From Gammaproteobacteria bacterium (GTDB lineage Bacteria > Pseudomonadota > Gammaproteobacteria > Pseudomonadales > Azotimanducaceae): a DNA stretch of 64,000 bases. The position numbers were made by a program, and so were the translations under genes. Every line of letters begins with the position of its first letter. Position 1 is the stretch's first letter. Positions 44,244 to 52,575 of this stretch are shown here, in pieces. The notes under the pieces are model-generated. The model had not been told where the DNA came from. It saw only the letters and a list, made by a program, of their open reading frames with translations, and made no database searches. The stretch covers positions 124,001-188,000 of the forward strand of contig JAPOWH010000010.1 in NCBI GenBank assembly GCA_026707735.1, written 5' to 3'.

Positions 44244-46823
44244 TTGGAATCTGTCGATTCGAACCGACCTCGCGCCGATATTCCTTATTTCCGTTCGGTT
44301 CGCGGAAAACTGACGCTGTTCCTGATTGGCATCCTTCTGGTGAGCATTGCTTGCTTCACTGCGATGAATGTTGCCTACATGCGAGCCACCATTCGCGACG
44401 AAATCCGCTATGAGCTGAATCTCGATAGTCAAGTTTTCGGATTGGAACTGCTCAATTACATTGAACTGGAGGAACGGTTACTAGGATCGCTTGCAACAAC
44501 TGTCTCCAGTACCGATCTGTTCAGTCAACGCGATCAAGGCATGCTCGACGATGTAATGTTGCGCAAACGACTGCAAGCTATAGTCGAAGACGCCCTGACT
44601 AGCAACGAGCAATATGCTCGCGTTCGCATCACCGATGCAGCAGGCACGATACTTGGATCGACGGAACCTAGCGAAGTTGGACATCTTGCGCTCGAGGCAG
44701 ATTTTTTCGTGGAAGGGATCCATGGCCCCTATGTCGAGTTTTCCAATGGCGAAGACCTTGGAGAGTCGATCTCGATGAGCGTACCCATTATTGACAATCA
44801 CGATCAAGTGGTTGGCGTCGCAAGCGCGGATGTAAGTAGCTCAAACTTGGCCGAATTGTTGAGTTCTTTCAGGTCGCGACATCAGACGGTCCAGGTACGT
44901 TGTGCGCGGCGCATGCACGACGGCAAGGTGCATTACTTGTTTGCCAGTGGCGATTTCGAGCTGTTTCAAACAGAGGATGCTGGAATCGACGAAGCCATGT
45001 CGCAAGCGTTGGCGGGAGAAAACGGTTTTATAGAGAATGCTTTGGACCACCGAGGCGTCAGAGTGCTAACTGCGTATAGACCAGTTGGCTACGCAGAATG
45101 GGGACTCGTCGTTCAGGTGGACCAGGCTGAAGCTTTTCGACCGCTGCAACGTGTCTTTGTTGTCGTTGTCTGCATTGGCCTGTTGATTGCTTTTATTGCC
45201 GGTGCTGTATTGACCACGGTGGTGCAGAGCTCGTTGGGACCCATTCGTCGATTGGCGCGTGCAACTCGTCGTATGGCTGATGGCGACTACTCGACCCGAA
45301 TCAAAGTGGAAACAGAGGACGAGCTGGGAGAACTTGGTCGGGACTTCAACACCATGTCGGAGACTGTCGAGCAGCACACTCTCCATTTGGAGGAGAGTGT
45401 ACAGAAGCGGACCGCGCAATTGGAGAAATCAAAGGACCAGCTTCGATCCCTGGTCATTGCGCTTGAGCACAACGCCGCTCTCATGGACAGAGATCTCGAA
45501 CAAGCTGAAGTCATTCAACGATCTCTCCTGCCTCGCAATCCGCCCAATGTCCCTGGCTACTCGTTCAGTGGACTATACGTTCCGGGCAAAAACGTAGGGG
45601 GCGACGTTTACGACGTTTTCAGAATAGACGAGAGGCATCTTGGACTCGTGCTTGCGGACTCCACAGGTCATGGAGTCAGTGCGGCCATGCTGACGGTTCT
45701 CTTCAAGAACAGGCTCGACATCATTGAGCAAGACGACGACGCGTACCGCTCGGATCAACCATCACCGAGTGCAAGTGAAGCATTGGGTCTCCCCGTACAA
45801 AGCCATAGTGCAATTCCAGTTTTTGCTCGAGTGAACGAAGAACTCATTTCGGACGTTGTCGGTTCAAGCATGTTTGTTACTGCAATGTTCTGCATTTTGG
45901 ATACTCACAGCGGCAAGTTCTCGGTAGCTAGTGCTGGGCATCCTCCACTATTGGTATTGCGAGCATCCGGGGAGGTCCAAAGGGTCTCATCTTCCGGTCC
46001 TGCGTTGGGTCTATACCCGAATGCAAAGTTTGAAGAGGAGAGCCTAGTTCTGGAGTCGGGCGACCGTGTTCTGATGTATACGGATGGGATCTTCAACCTT
46101 AGTGACCAAGAACCGTTCTCGTTGGAAGAAATTGCCGTGCACCTACGCGACATTCCTCCGGGAAAAACTGCGATGCGCGATCTTCTCAATCGGATCACGA
46201 ACGGTTCATATTTGGTAGACAGAGACGACGTGACCATGTTAATGATCGATGTAAGAGACGGGGAAAACAGTTTCGATCATCCTTCGGCCTCAATCTTTCA
46301 GGACAAGATTGAAGCGGAAGTTGCCAACAATCACGTTTCTCAAATCGAATACGCAGAGGACGACGAATCGTTATATCTTTCCTACCATGGCCGCATCACA
46401 TGGATGCACGGTCAGTCACTCTCGATGACCGTGAAAGATGCAGCATCTGCAAGAAAGAGTGTGATTATCGACATGATGCACTGCGAGTATCTGGATAGTG
46501 CCATGCTGGGAACACTGCACGAGACAGCCGAAGTGTGCGCGTCGCTTGGAGCCAATCTGCACATCCAAAGTGTTGGGTCGGATATCCACGAGACCTTTGT
46601 AGAGCTTGGAATGCGGGATGTGTTGGACTGCATCAGCGGAGTCGCGCGAGAAATCCCACACGATCGTGAGCAGTTGCTTGGTGGGTCTACAGATACTCAG
46701 ACACAGCAGAAATGGCTGCTGCGAGCGCACGAAGCCTTAGCCTCCTTGAACGAATCTAACTTGGCTGAGTTCAAGGATGTAATCGAGGAACTTCGTGAAG
46801 ACATCGCAAACGCACCTCAGTAG
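44244..46823 (+). CDS. membrane SpoIIE-type phosphatase with HAMP and STAS domains
   Basis: An 859-residue inner-membrane signalling protein starting at TTG, with GAGG seven bases before and an in-frame stop at 44232. Membrane helix 1 is near 22-45, and a periplasmic sensor region of about 250 residues follows. Helix 2 is near 303-327, HAMP near 328-374 (IRRLARATRRMADGDYSTRI), and a PP2C SpoIIE phosphatase domain near 421-665 (GGDVYDVFRI, ADSTGHGVSAAML, RVLMYTDGIFN hold its metal-binding Asp residues). A STAS anti-sigma-antagonist domain lies near 712-802, with the phosphorylatable Ser in YLDSAMLGTL. So phosphatase and substrate-type domain lie in one chain. The N-terminal sensor ligand and the kinase partner are unknown. 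Confidence 0.92.
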   Translation: MESVDSNRPRADIPYFRSVRGKLTLFLIGILLVSIACFTAMNVAYMRATIRDEIRYELNLDSQVFGLELLNYIELEERLLGSLATTVSSTDLFSQRDQGMLDDVMLRKRLQAIVEDALTSNEQYARVRITDAAGTILGSTEPSEVGHLALEADFFVEGIHGPYVEFSNGEDLGESISMSVPIIDNHDQVVGVASADVSSSNLAELLSSFRSRHQTVQVRCARRMHDGKVHYLFASGDFELFQTEDAGIDEAMSQALAGENGFIENALDHRGVRVLTAYRPVGYAEWGLVVQVDQAEAFRPLQRVFVVVVCIGLLIAFIAGAVLTTVVQSSLGPIRRLARATRRMADGDYSTRIKVETEDELGELGRDFNTMSETVEQHTLHLEESVQKRTAQLEKSKDQLRSLVIALEHNAALMDRDLEQAEVIQRSLLPRNPPNVPGYSFSGLYVPGKNVGGDVYDVFRIDERHLGLVLADSTGHGVSAAMLTVLFKNRLDIIEQDDDAYRSDQPSPSASEALGLPVQSHSAIPVFARVNEELISDVVGSSMFVTAMFCILDTHSGKFSVASAGHPPLLVLRASGEVQRVSSSGPALGLYPNAKFEEESLVLESGDRVLMYTDGIFNLSDQEPFSLEEIAVHLRDIPPGKTAMRDLLNRITNGSYLVDRDDVTMLMIDVRDGENSFDHPSASIFQDKIEAEVANNHVSQIEYAEDDESLYLSYHGRITWMHGQSLSMTVKDAASARKSVIIDMMHCEYLDSAMLGTLHETAEVCASLGANLHIQSVGSDIHETFVELGMRDVLDCISGVAREIPHDREQLLGGSTDTQTQQKWLLRAHEALASLNESNLAEFKDVIEELREDIANAPQ

Positions 46824-47105
46824 CCTACGCTAGACTGGATTTCGTCAACTTTCAGAATTCGATGTAGGCGGCGCAGGATTGGCATATCTTGTTCGTCGCC
46901 AGTTTTGTGTTGTCCCTGAGCCACATTGGTGCGACGGTACAATTTGTACGTTCAATTGGCTCTGTCGAAGTAGCGTGCAGTTCAATTCGTCTACACCAAC
47001 GGGTTCTCTAGGCGGGGACTGGCAAGACGAACAGCGTTGGACTTGGCACAGAATTTGCGGCGACGGCCAGGCATTCCGATATCCACAAAAAGGGAGTAAG
47101 AGCAA
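46824..47105. other. intergenic region before aldehyde dehydrogenase
   Basis: These 282 bases contain short open frames on both strands rich in Cys and Trp codons, with no family resemblance, no good ribosome-binding site and no conserved motif. I see no convincing gene or RNA. Confidence 0.4.
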
Positions 47106-48533
47106 GTGAGCAATAGAACCAAGTTTTACATTGGGGGCGAGTGGGTAAACCCCTCAACCGACGCCACCCTTGAAGTAGTGAATCCCTCTACCGAACAGCC
47201 AATTGGGGTAGTAGCTCTCGGTACCGCGGAAGACGTTGATAGAGCAGTAGCTGCGGCTGTCGAGGCCTTTGACTCCTTTTCGCAAACGACGAGAGAGGAG
47301 CGAGTGGAGTTGCTTGAGCGAATTGTCGCGTGTTATCAGAAGCACTTAGATGATGTAGCGGCAACCATCAGCGAGGAAATGGGTGCACCAATGGGATTGG
47401 CAAAGGCAGCTCAAGCGCCAGCTGGCATGGGCCATTTCATGACAACACTGAGCGTGCTGAAGGAGTATGAGTTTGAAGAGTCACTAGGATCGGTTCGAGT
47501 CATTAAGGAACCTGCCGGAGTCTGTGGATTCATTACTCCGTGGAATTGGCCAATCAATCAGATTGCATGCAAAGTTGCGCCGGCTCTCGCGGCAGGATGC
47601 ACCATGGTGCTGAAGCCGTCAGAGGTAGCTCCCTTCAATGCCGTCTTGTTTGCCGAAATTCTCGATGAAGCTGGAGTTCCGCCGGGTGTTTTCAATCTTG
47701 TGAACGGTGAGGGACCGACAGTCGGTGTAGCTATCGCCTCGCATCCGGATGTTGACATGGTCTCGTTCACTGGTTCGACGCGCGCTGGAATAGAAGTTGC
47801 AAAGAATGCGGCACCGACCGTGAAGCGCGTTGCCCAGGAGCTTGGAGGCAAATCTGCCAATATCATTTTGGACGACGCGGATTTTGAGCAAACGATTTCA
47901 CGCGACGTGTTCCAGATGTGCACCAACTCCGGACAATCGTGCAACGCACCTACGCGAATGCTGGTACCTTCCTCTCGCATGAATGAAGCAGCTGAGATCG
48001 CAAAGTCGGCAGCACAAAATGTCAAGGTGGGCGACCCTAACGATTCTGGCACAACAATTGGACCGGTAGTTTCTGCGGTGCAATACGAACGAATTCAAGA
48101 TCTGATTCAGAAGGGCATTGACGAAGGCGCAAAGCTCGAGGTTGGAGGACTGGGACGTCCTGACGGTCTGAATGCCGGCTATTACGTGAAGCCAACCGTC
48201 TTTTCGCATGTGACCAATGACATGACCATTGCTCAGCAGGAGATTTTCGGTCCTGTGCTGTCGCTTATTGGCTACGAAGACGATGACGATGCCGTACGAA
48301 TTGCCAATGACACAATCTACGGATTATCTGGTTACGTATCCGGTGGAGACCCAGAGCGAGCTCGCAATATCGCCAGAAAGATCCGTACCGGAAACGTCCA
48401 TTTGAATGGTGCCCCCGTAAACCAACGAGCGCCGTTTGGCGGTTACAAGCAGTCTGGCAACGGCCGCGAGTGGGGAGTACATGGCTTTGAGGAGTTCTTG
48501 GAGACCAAGGCCATCATGGGATATGGACGTTAA
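47106..48533 (+). CDS. aldehyde dehydrogenase family protein
   Basis: This NAD(P)-dependent aldehyde dehydrogenase has 475 residues and starts at GTG. Conserved features are TPWNWPINQIACKVAPALAAGC (cofactor), FTGSTRAG, the general-base segment VAQELGGKSANIIL, the catalytic Cys in TNSGQSCNAPTR and the C-terminal EIFGPVLSLIGYE and GGYKQSGNGREWG. Substrate range cannot be read. It is followed by a strong terminator, so it is a single transcription unit or the end of one. Confidence 0.95.
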   Translation: MSNRTKFYIGGEWVNPSTDATLEVVNPSTEQPIGVVALGTAEDVDRAVAAAVEAFDSFSQTTREERVELLERIVACYQKHLDDVAATISEEMGAPMGLAKAAQAPAGMGHFMTTLSVLKEYEFEESLGSVRVIKEPAGVCGFITPWNWPINQIACKVAPALAAGCTMVLKPSEVAPFNAVLFAEILDEAGVPPGVFNLVNGEGPTVGVAIASHPDVDMVSFTGSTRAGIEVAKNAAPTVKRVAQELGGKSANIILDDADFEQTISRDVFQMCTNSGQSCNAPTRMLVPSSRMNEAAEIAKSAAQNVKVGDPNDSGTTIGPVVSAVQYERIQDLIQKGIDEGAKLEVGGLGRPDGLNAGYYVKPTVFSHVTNDMTIAQQEIFGPVLSLIGYEDDDDAVRIANDTIYGLSGYVSGGDPERARNIARKIRTGNVHLNGAPVNQRAPFGGYKQSGNGREWGVHGFEEFLETKAIMGYGR

Positions 48534-48569
48534 TCGCTCATTGGTGAAAGCTGACTGAGCTTTCTGGTG

Positions 48570-48606
48570 AACGGCGAGACTAGGTCTGCACTGTCTCGCC
48601 GTTTTC
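48570..48606 (+). terminator. rho-independent terminator after aldehyde dehydrogenase
   Basis: A perfect 11-bp stem, AACGGCGAGAC (48570-48580) with GTCTCGCCGTT (48593-48603), a 12-base loop and a short T-run (GTTTTC) directly after it. It lies 37 bases after the stop codon and is the clearest terminator of the window. Confidence 0.8.
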
Positions 48607-48682
48607 AATTGCAGGGACTGCAATGCAAACGGCCCGTACCAATGCCAGCAAGTCGTTGAATTAAGACGAATAGGAGTTGCGA

Positions 48683-49429
48683 ATGACCGATGGTTACGAC
48701 GATACGCCTTTCTTGCCAGGTGGCAAATGGAGAATTCACGATCGCGATAGACCAGTTCCGCCAATTGTTAGCCCCGGTTCGTTCTCCTCACAGGAGAGCC
48801 AAGGATCGCCTCCTGACGACGCGGTCGTTCTATTCGACGGTTCGAACCTGGATGCATGGGTGTCTGTGCGAGGCGGCACAGCAGGCTGGAAGTTAGTCGC
48901 CGGCAATTCAATGGAAACAGTTCGTGGAACCGGCGACATTCGAACAAAACGCGAGTTTGGTTCCTGCCAACTGCATTTGGAGTGGAAAGCTCCAACTGCG
49001 ATTTCTGCAAGCGGTCAGGGACGCGGCAATAGCGGAGTTTTCCTACTTGGCTTGTACGAAGTGCAAATATTGGATAACTTTGAAAACCCAACTTATGCTG
49101 ACGGATTGGCGGGAGCCATTTACGGACAGTTTCCGCCACTTGTCAATGCGTGTTTGCCACCTGGTGTTTGGCAGACTTTCGACATTGTGTTTGAAACGCC
49201 CGAGTATGAGTCGGGTCATTTGAAGAATCCCGCCACAATGACCCTGTTTCACAATGGTGTGGTCGCGCATCTTCGTCAATCCATGCAGGGCCCCACAAAG
49301 CACCGTGCTCTGGCCGATTACCAAACGGCTCATGGTCCAAAGGGTCCTATAGTGTTGCAAGACCACGGTGACCCAGTTCAGTTTCGGAACATCTGGATTC
49401 GCGAGCTTGCGGCAATGCAAGCCGAGTAA
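48683..49429 (+). CDS. DUF1080 (3-keto-disaccharide hydrolase-like) protein
   Basis: A protein of 248 residues with a concanavalin-like DUF1080 domain, a family now associated with 3-keto-glucoside hydrolysis. The signs are VVLFDGSNLDAWVS, FGSCQLHLEWKAP, RGNSGVFLLGLYEVQILDNF and IVLQDHGDPVQFRNIWIREL. The N-terminus reads DGYDDTPFLPGGKWRIHD and carries no signal peptide, so this version looks cytoplasmic, whereas many relatives are exported. I use the ATG at 48683. A function on glycosides is possible but unproven. Confidence 0.85.
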   Translation: MTDGYDDTPFLPGGKWRIHDRDRPVPPIVSPGSFSSQESQGSPPDDAVVLFDGSNLDAWVSVRGGTAGWKLVAGNSMETVRGTGDIRTKREFGSCQLHLEWKAPTAISASGQGRGNSGVFLLGLYEVQILDNFENPTYADGLAGAIYGQFPPLVNACLPPGVWQTFDIVFETPEYESGHLKNPATMTLFHNGVVAHLRQSMQGPTKHRALADYQTAHGPKGPIVLQDHGDPVQFRNIWIRELAAMQAE

Positions 49430-49438
49430 ACGGAAAAC

Positions 49439-50023
49439 TTAGGGGCTTTTCTGGGCTAGCACCTGAACAACAGCTGATTTGCGACCGTCGGAGTCGGTTA
49501 CTAATCCTTCGAATTCTCGAACTATTTCCATATGGGAAATGTGGGTTTGCAATTCACCTGAGTCCACGCGGAATCTATTCGAGCGCGGACCTGCGAGCGG
49601 TTCATCACTGTTGTACTTTAAGTGTTGCTCGAATAGTGCACGGCCACTAACGTGAAGGTGCTGTTCTATGCTGGACACTACTCTCCAGTCCAAGAACCGG
49701 ACCATGATGACCAAATCGAATTTCCCTAGCACTGGAATGCCATTGTCAAAGTCGTGAACGAGGTACTCGACTTTGCGGTTGGCTGTTCCATCCAGATCAC
49801 GTGCACTTTCAATAGCAACGTTTGAGATGTCCAATCCAATGGTCTCATAGCCACTTTCGCTAAGGTATCTTGCGTTTCTGCCAATCCCGCAAGCAATGTC
49901 CAGTGCTCTACCTGGCGGACACAAATGAAGCCACTTCTTCAGAATCTCGCTTGGGGAATTTCGGTCAGCGTAAGCCCCCTGCAAATAACGTTTGTTCCAA
50001 ATTTCGCGATCTTCGCTAGTCAC
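49439..50023 (-). CDS. class I SAM-dependent methyltransferase
   Basis: A small methyltransferase of 194 residues. The SAM-binding motif I is ALDIACGIGRNARYLSESGY and the acidic end of strand 2 is TIGLDIS. The N-terminal MTSEDREIWNKRYLQGAYADR resembles the tellurite-resistance/TehB-like branch, but no specific substrate can be given. It stands alone, convergent with the DUF1080 gene. Confidence 0.85.
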   Translation of the reverse strand: MTSEDREIWNKRYLQGAYADRNSPSEILKKWLHLCPPGRALDIACGIGRNARYLSESGYETIGLDISNVAIESARDLDGTANRKVEYLVHDFDNGIPVLGKFDLVIMVRFLDWRVVSSIEQHLHVSGRALFEQHLKYNSDEPLAGPRSNRFRVDSGELQTHISHMEIVREFEGLVTDSDGRKSAVVQVLAQKSP

Positions 50024-50077
50024 GCTATGCAGGAGCGCAATTTGAAGCGGCGTTTACTAACCGTAAGTCAATAGTGA

Positions 50078-50383
50078 CTAAATTCCGCCACCATCGATTC
50101 CTCCATCGAAGCCACTGTCTAAATCAATGGGGGGTTCAATTTCCTTCTTGTTGGAATCTCCCTTGCTTGCTATGGGTATTGCAGGTGCAACCGCGGCAGG
50201 CGTTCCCTCGGTCGCTATGCGCCCTTTGGCGTCTTGTGTTCCTTTCACTGCACTCTGGTCCATATCGTTTTGTGTTTGCATGAGTTTCCGAACGAGAACC
50301 CAGGCGGCTAACAGAAACCCCGCGCCATAAAGGATTCCGAAGGCGACGAACACGATCGACGTGTACGAGGAGTAATTGTTCAT
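50078..50383 (-). CDS. hypothetical single-pass membrane protein with acidic Gly-rich tail
   Basis: A protein of about 101 residues from the ATG at 50383. It has one membrane helix (YTSIVFVAFGILYGAGFLLAAWVLV) near the N-terminus, a middle rich in Ala, and a tail of Asp and Gly (DSGFDGGIDGGGI). I know no family. A start at 50428 would add 15 unlikely residues. Nothing in the neighbourhood gives a function. It could still be a chance frame, but the helix and clear composition speak for a gene. Confidence 0.55.
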   Translation of the reverse strand: MNNYSSYTSIVFVAFGILYGAGFLLAAWVLVRKLMQTQNDMDQSAVKGTQDAKGRIATEGTPAAVAPAIPIASKGDSNKKEIEPPIDLDSGFDGGIDGGGI

Positions 50384-50665
50384 ATGGAGTCCCGCAATTG
50401 GACAAGGTTGAAGGTGGGTCTTGCCCAATCCCCTTCAGTGATAGCATCAAGTTGAATAATAATATGAACTGCTAGAGAACCATCGATGATGTTGGTGCCG
50501 AAGTCTTTCGGGGGACTCGTGTGCAACCTGTCATTCGTAGTCAGCCTTTTAGCTCTGTAGCGATAGCTGGACTGGTCTTAGTGCTGCGCACTTGGCTTGG
50601 GGTAGGAGAGGTCACACTAATACTGAATCGATTCTCCAAGGAAGCACGAACGCAGGGATCGAACA
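50384..50665. other. intergenic region before helical-repeat gene 2
   Basis: These 282 bases between divergent genes presumably hold the promoter of the two tandem repeat genes; I cannot place it with confidence and see no RNA or terminator. Confidence 0.4.
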
Positions 50666-52516
50666 ATGGGTTTTGCTAGGGGTTGGTCCATGAGTGCCCA
50701 AGAGTCGAAAGTCACTCGCTATCTAATCGGTATCGCCGTCGGCGTTACATTGACGCTTCTTGTTTTCTTCGCATATTCAGCAATCATTGAAGCCGTTGGG
50801 TCTGACAACGCATCGACCGCCAGTGCCGGAGAATATTCGTCCAAGCCACCAACTGACAGTTCGATTGCACTTGGCAGTTCAACATCTGACTTGGGACGTG
50901 ACTTGCCGGCACTCCCTCAACAATCCAGCGACTTTGATCGCAGTGCTGCGTTGTACTCTCTGCTCGAGAAGTCAGAACGACACGAATTGATCGGTCTACT
51001 CTACCAGTCACAAGAAATCGAACATTCAGGACGCCGCGCCTCGACCTTGGCTGCGATCGGCCAGAGACTGGCCGATATTGATCCCTATATGGCTCTCGAA
51101 GTCTCGTTGGGCGTTCCCATGTCCATTCGTGCCTCGTTGCTGACGGGCGTCTACCAAGAGTGGTCGTTGGCAAACCTCGACGACGCCGTAGCCAGTGTGC
51201 AGACTTTGGACACGCCAATGATGCAAGCAGCCTTGCAGACAATCTTGGAGACCAGAAGCGACCTCTCAGACAGTCGTCGACGGGAGATCGCTAGCCAGTT
51301 TGGAAGGGAGGAATTTGCGTACGGGCTGATTGCCAAGCAGGTTGCGACATCGCTGGCAGAAAGGCCCGAGGATGCATGGAACGCACTCTTGGATGATGGA
51401 ATGGACGACGTCTACCAATTACGTGAACTTCGGGAAGTCTCATTGGCGTGGGCTGAACGCAACGGAATCGCCGTGTTGAATGAAGTTCATTCTGCTCTTA
51501 ACGAACCTAGAGACCGTTGGCTGCGAACGGAGTTGACCAGCAATGTTGTAGAGCTCGATCCCCAAGCCGCATTCAATCATGTCCTGGCTCAGCCTCCCGA
51601 AGAAAGGAGGTTCCTATTGAACTTGGTTGCCAGTACTTGGGCTCGTAGCGATCCGCAGGGCGCTTTTGAAGCGGCAGCCAGCGTCGAACCAGCGTCAGAA
51701 GCCAAGATTCTACTCGGCAATGTGATTCAAGCCTGGGCCAGGAATGACCCCCATGAAATACTGAGTGGTCTCGAACAATTCGATCCAGAAATGCGATTGG
51801 TGGCCGCCGAACGGGCAATTTCCTCTGTCGCTTGGAGCGATCCATCGGAAGCCGCGAAACTCGTAGAGGAGATCCGGTCCAAAGTTAGCAACGCTTCCAG
51901 CATTGAGTCCTCTCTAAACTACCACCGGAGGGAAGAAGACCCGCGGGCTGCACTGGATTGGCTTCTTGAGGAACCTCAAAGAGGCGGCACGCGCCGCAAC
52001 AGTTTGATCGAGAGTACCTTGGAGGCATTGGCTCACGTCGATCCCGAGCACGCGTTTCAGGTCGGCCTGCAGCAGCCGTTGGTTTGGGAGGGCGACACCG
52101 GAATGGAGGCCGCCGTTATCAGCGAACTCTCCAGTATTGACATTGAGGCTGCGATAGCGCTGTTGCCCAAGGTTCGCGAGGAATCGAAAGTCATGTCGCA
52201 CGTTTGGATGGGGGTCGCGCTGGTCCGCCAGCGCGACCCCCACCGAGCGTTGGAACTGGGAGCGCAAGTGCCGGAATCGGACAGAGACTTCTACTACGCG
52301 GTGATTGCTGACGATTGGGCGGAATCCAATCCCATACATTTATTCGAGGAGATGGATCAGCTGGACAGTCCTAAATTGAAATCGATGATGGCTCAAGCGC
52401 TGCTCATCAATCAGACGAGGAGTCCCATTCTTACACAGGACCAAGTTGAACGCGCCCGATCATCGCTGACCCAGGAAGACGCAGAGGAGGTCGACCGATT
52501 GGAGGGGCAGCAATAG
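50666..52516 (+). CDS. membrane-anchored helical-repeat protein, paralogue 2
   Basis: A protein of 616 residues: membrane anchor at 18-40 (YLIGIAVGVTLTLLVFFAYSAI), a Ser/Asp-rich linker to about 90, then helical repeats to about 590. Typical repeat cores are GQRLADIDPYMALEVS, NVVELDPQAAFNHV, STWARSDPQGAFEAA, QAWARNDPHEILSGL, VAWSDPSEAAKLV and EALAHVDPEHAFQVG. The period is about 33 residues. The C-terminus LTQDQVERARSSLTQEDAEEV matches the other two paralogues. A second ATG at 50690 is possible. It is followed after 59 bases by paralogue 3. Predicted to face the periplasm; function unknown. Confidence 0.85.
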   Translation: MGFARGWSMSAQESKVTRYLIGIAVGVTLTLLVFFAYSAIIEAVGSDNASTASAGEYSSKPPTDSSIALGSSTSDLGRDLPALPQQSSDFDRSAALYSLLEKSERHELIGLLYQSQEIEHSGRRASTLAAIGQRLADIDPYMALEVSLGVPMSIRASLLTGVYQEWSLANLDDAVASVQTLDTPMMQAALQTILETRSDLSDSRRREIASQFGREEFAYGLIAKQVATSLAERPEDAWNALLDDGMDDVYQLRELREVSLAWAERNGIAVLNEVHSALNEPRDRWLRTELTSNVVELDPQAAFNHVLAQPPEERRFLLNLVASTWARSDPQGAFEAAASVEPASEAKILLGNVIQAWARNDPHEILSGLEQFDPEMRLVAAERAISSVAWSDPSEAAKLVEEIRSKVSNASSIESSLNYHRREEDPRAALDWLLEEPQRGGTRRNSLIESTLEALAHVDPEHAFQVGLQQPLVWEGDTGMEAAVISELSSIDIEAAIALLPKVREESKVMSHVWMGVALVRQRDPHRALELGAQVPESDRDFYYAVIADDWAESNPIHLFEEMDQLDSPKLKSMMAQALLINQTRSPILTQDQVERARSSLTQEDAEEVDRLEGQQ

Positions 52517-52575
52517 AGCGCAGGAGTGTATGACTAACCACATTCAAAGCACATAGCCGGATCAGAGAATTGAGT

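Noticed and set aside
46879..47109. 76-codon frame (plus) and 86-codon frame (minus) before the aldehyde dehydrogenase gene
   Set aside because: Cys/Trp-rich but without a ribosome-binding site, repeat or family motif; overlapping frames on both strands suggest chance.
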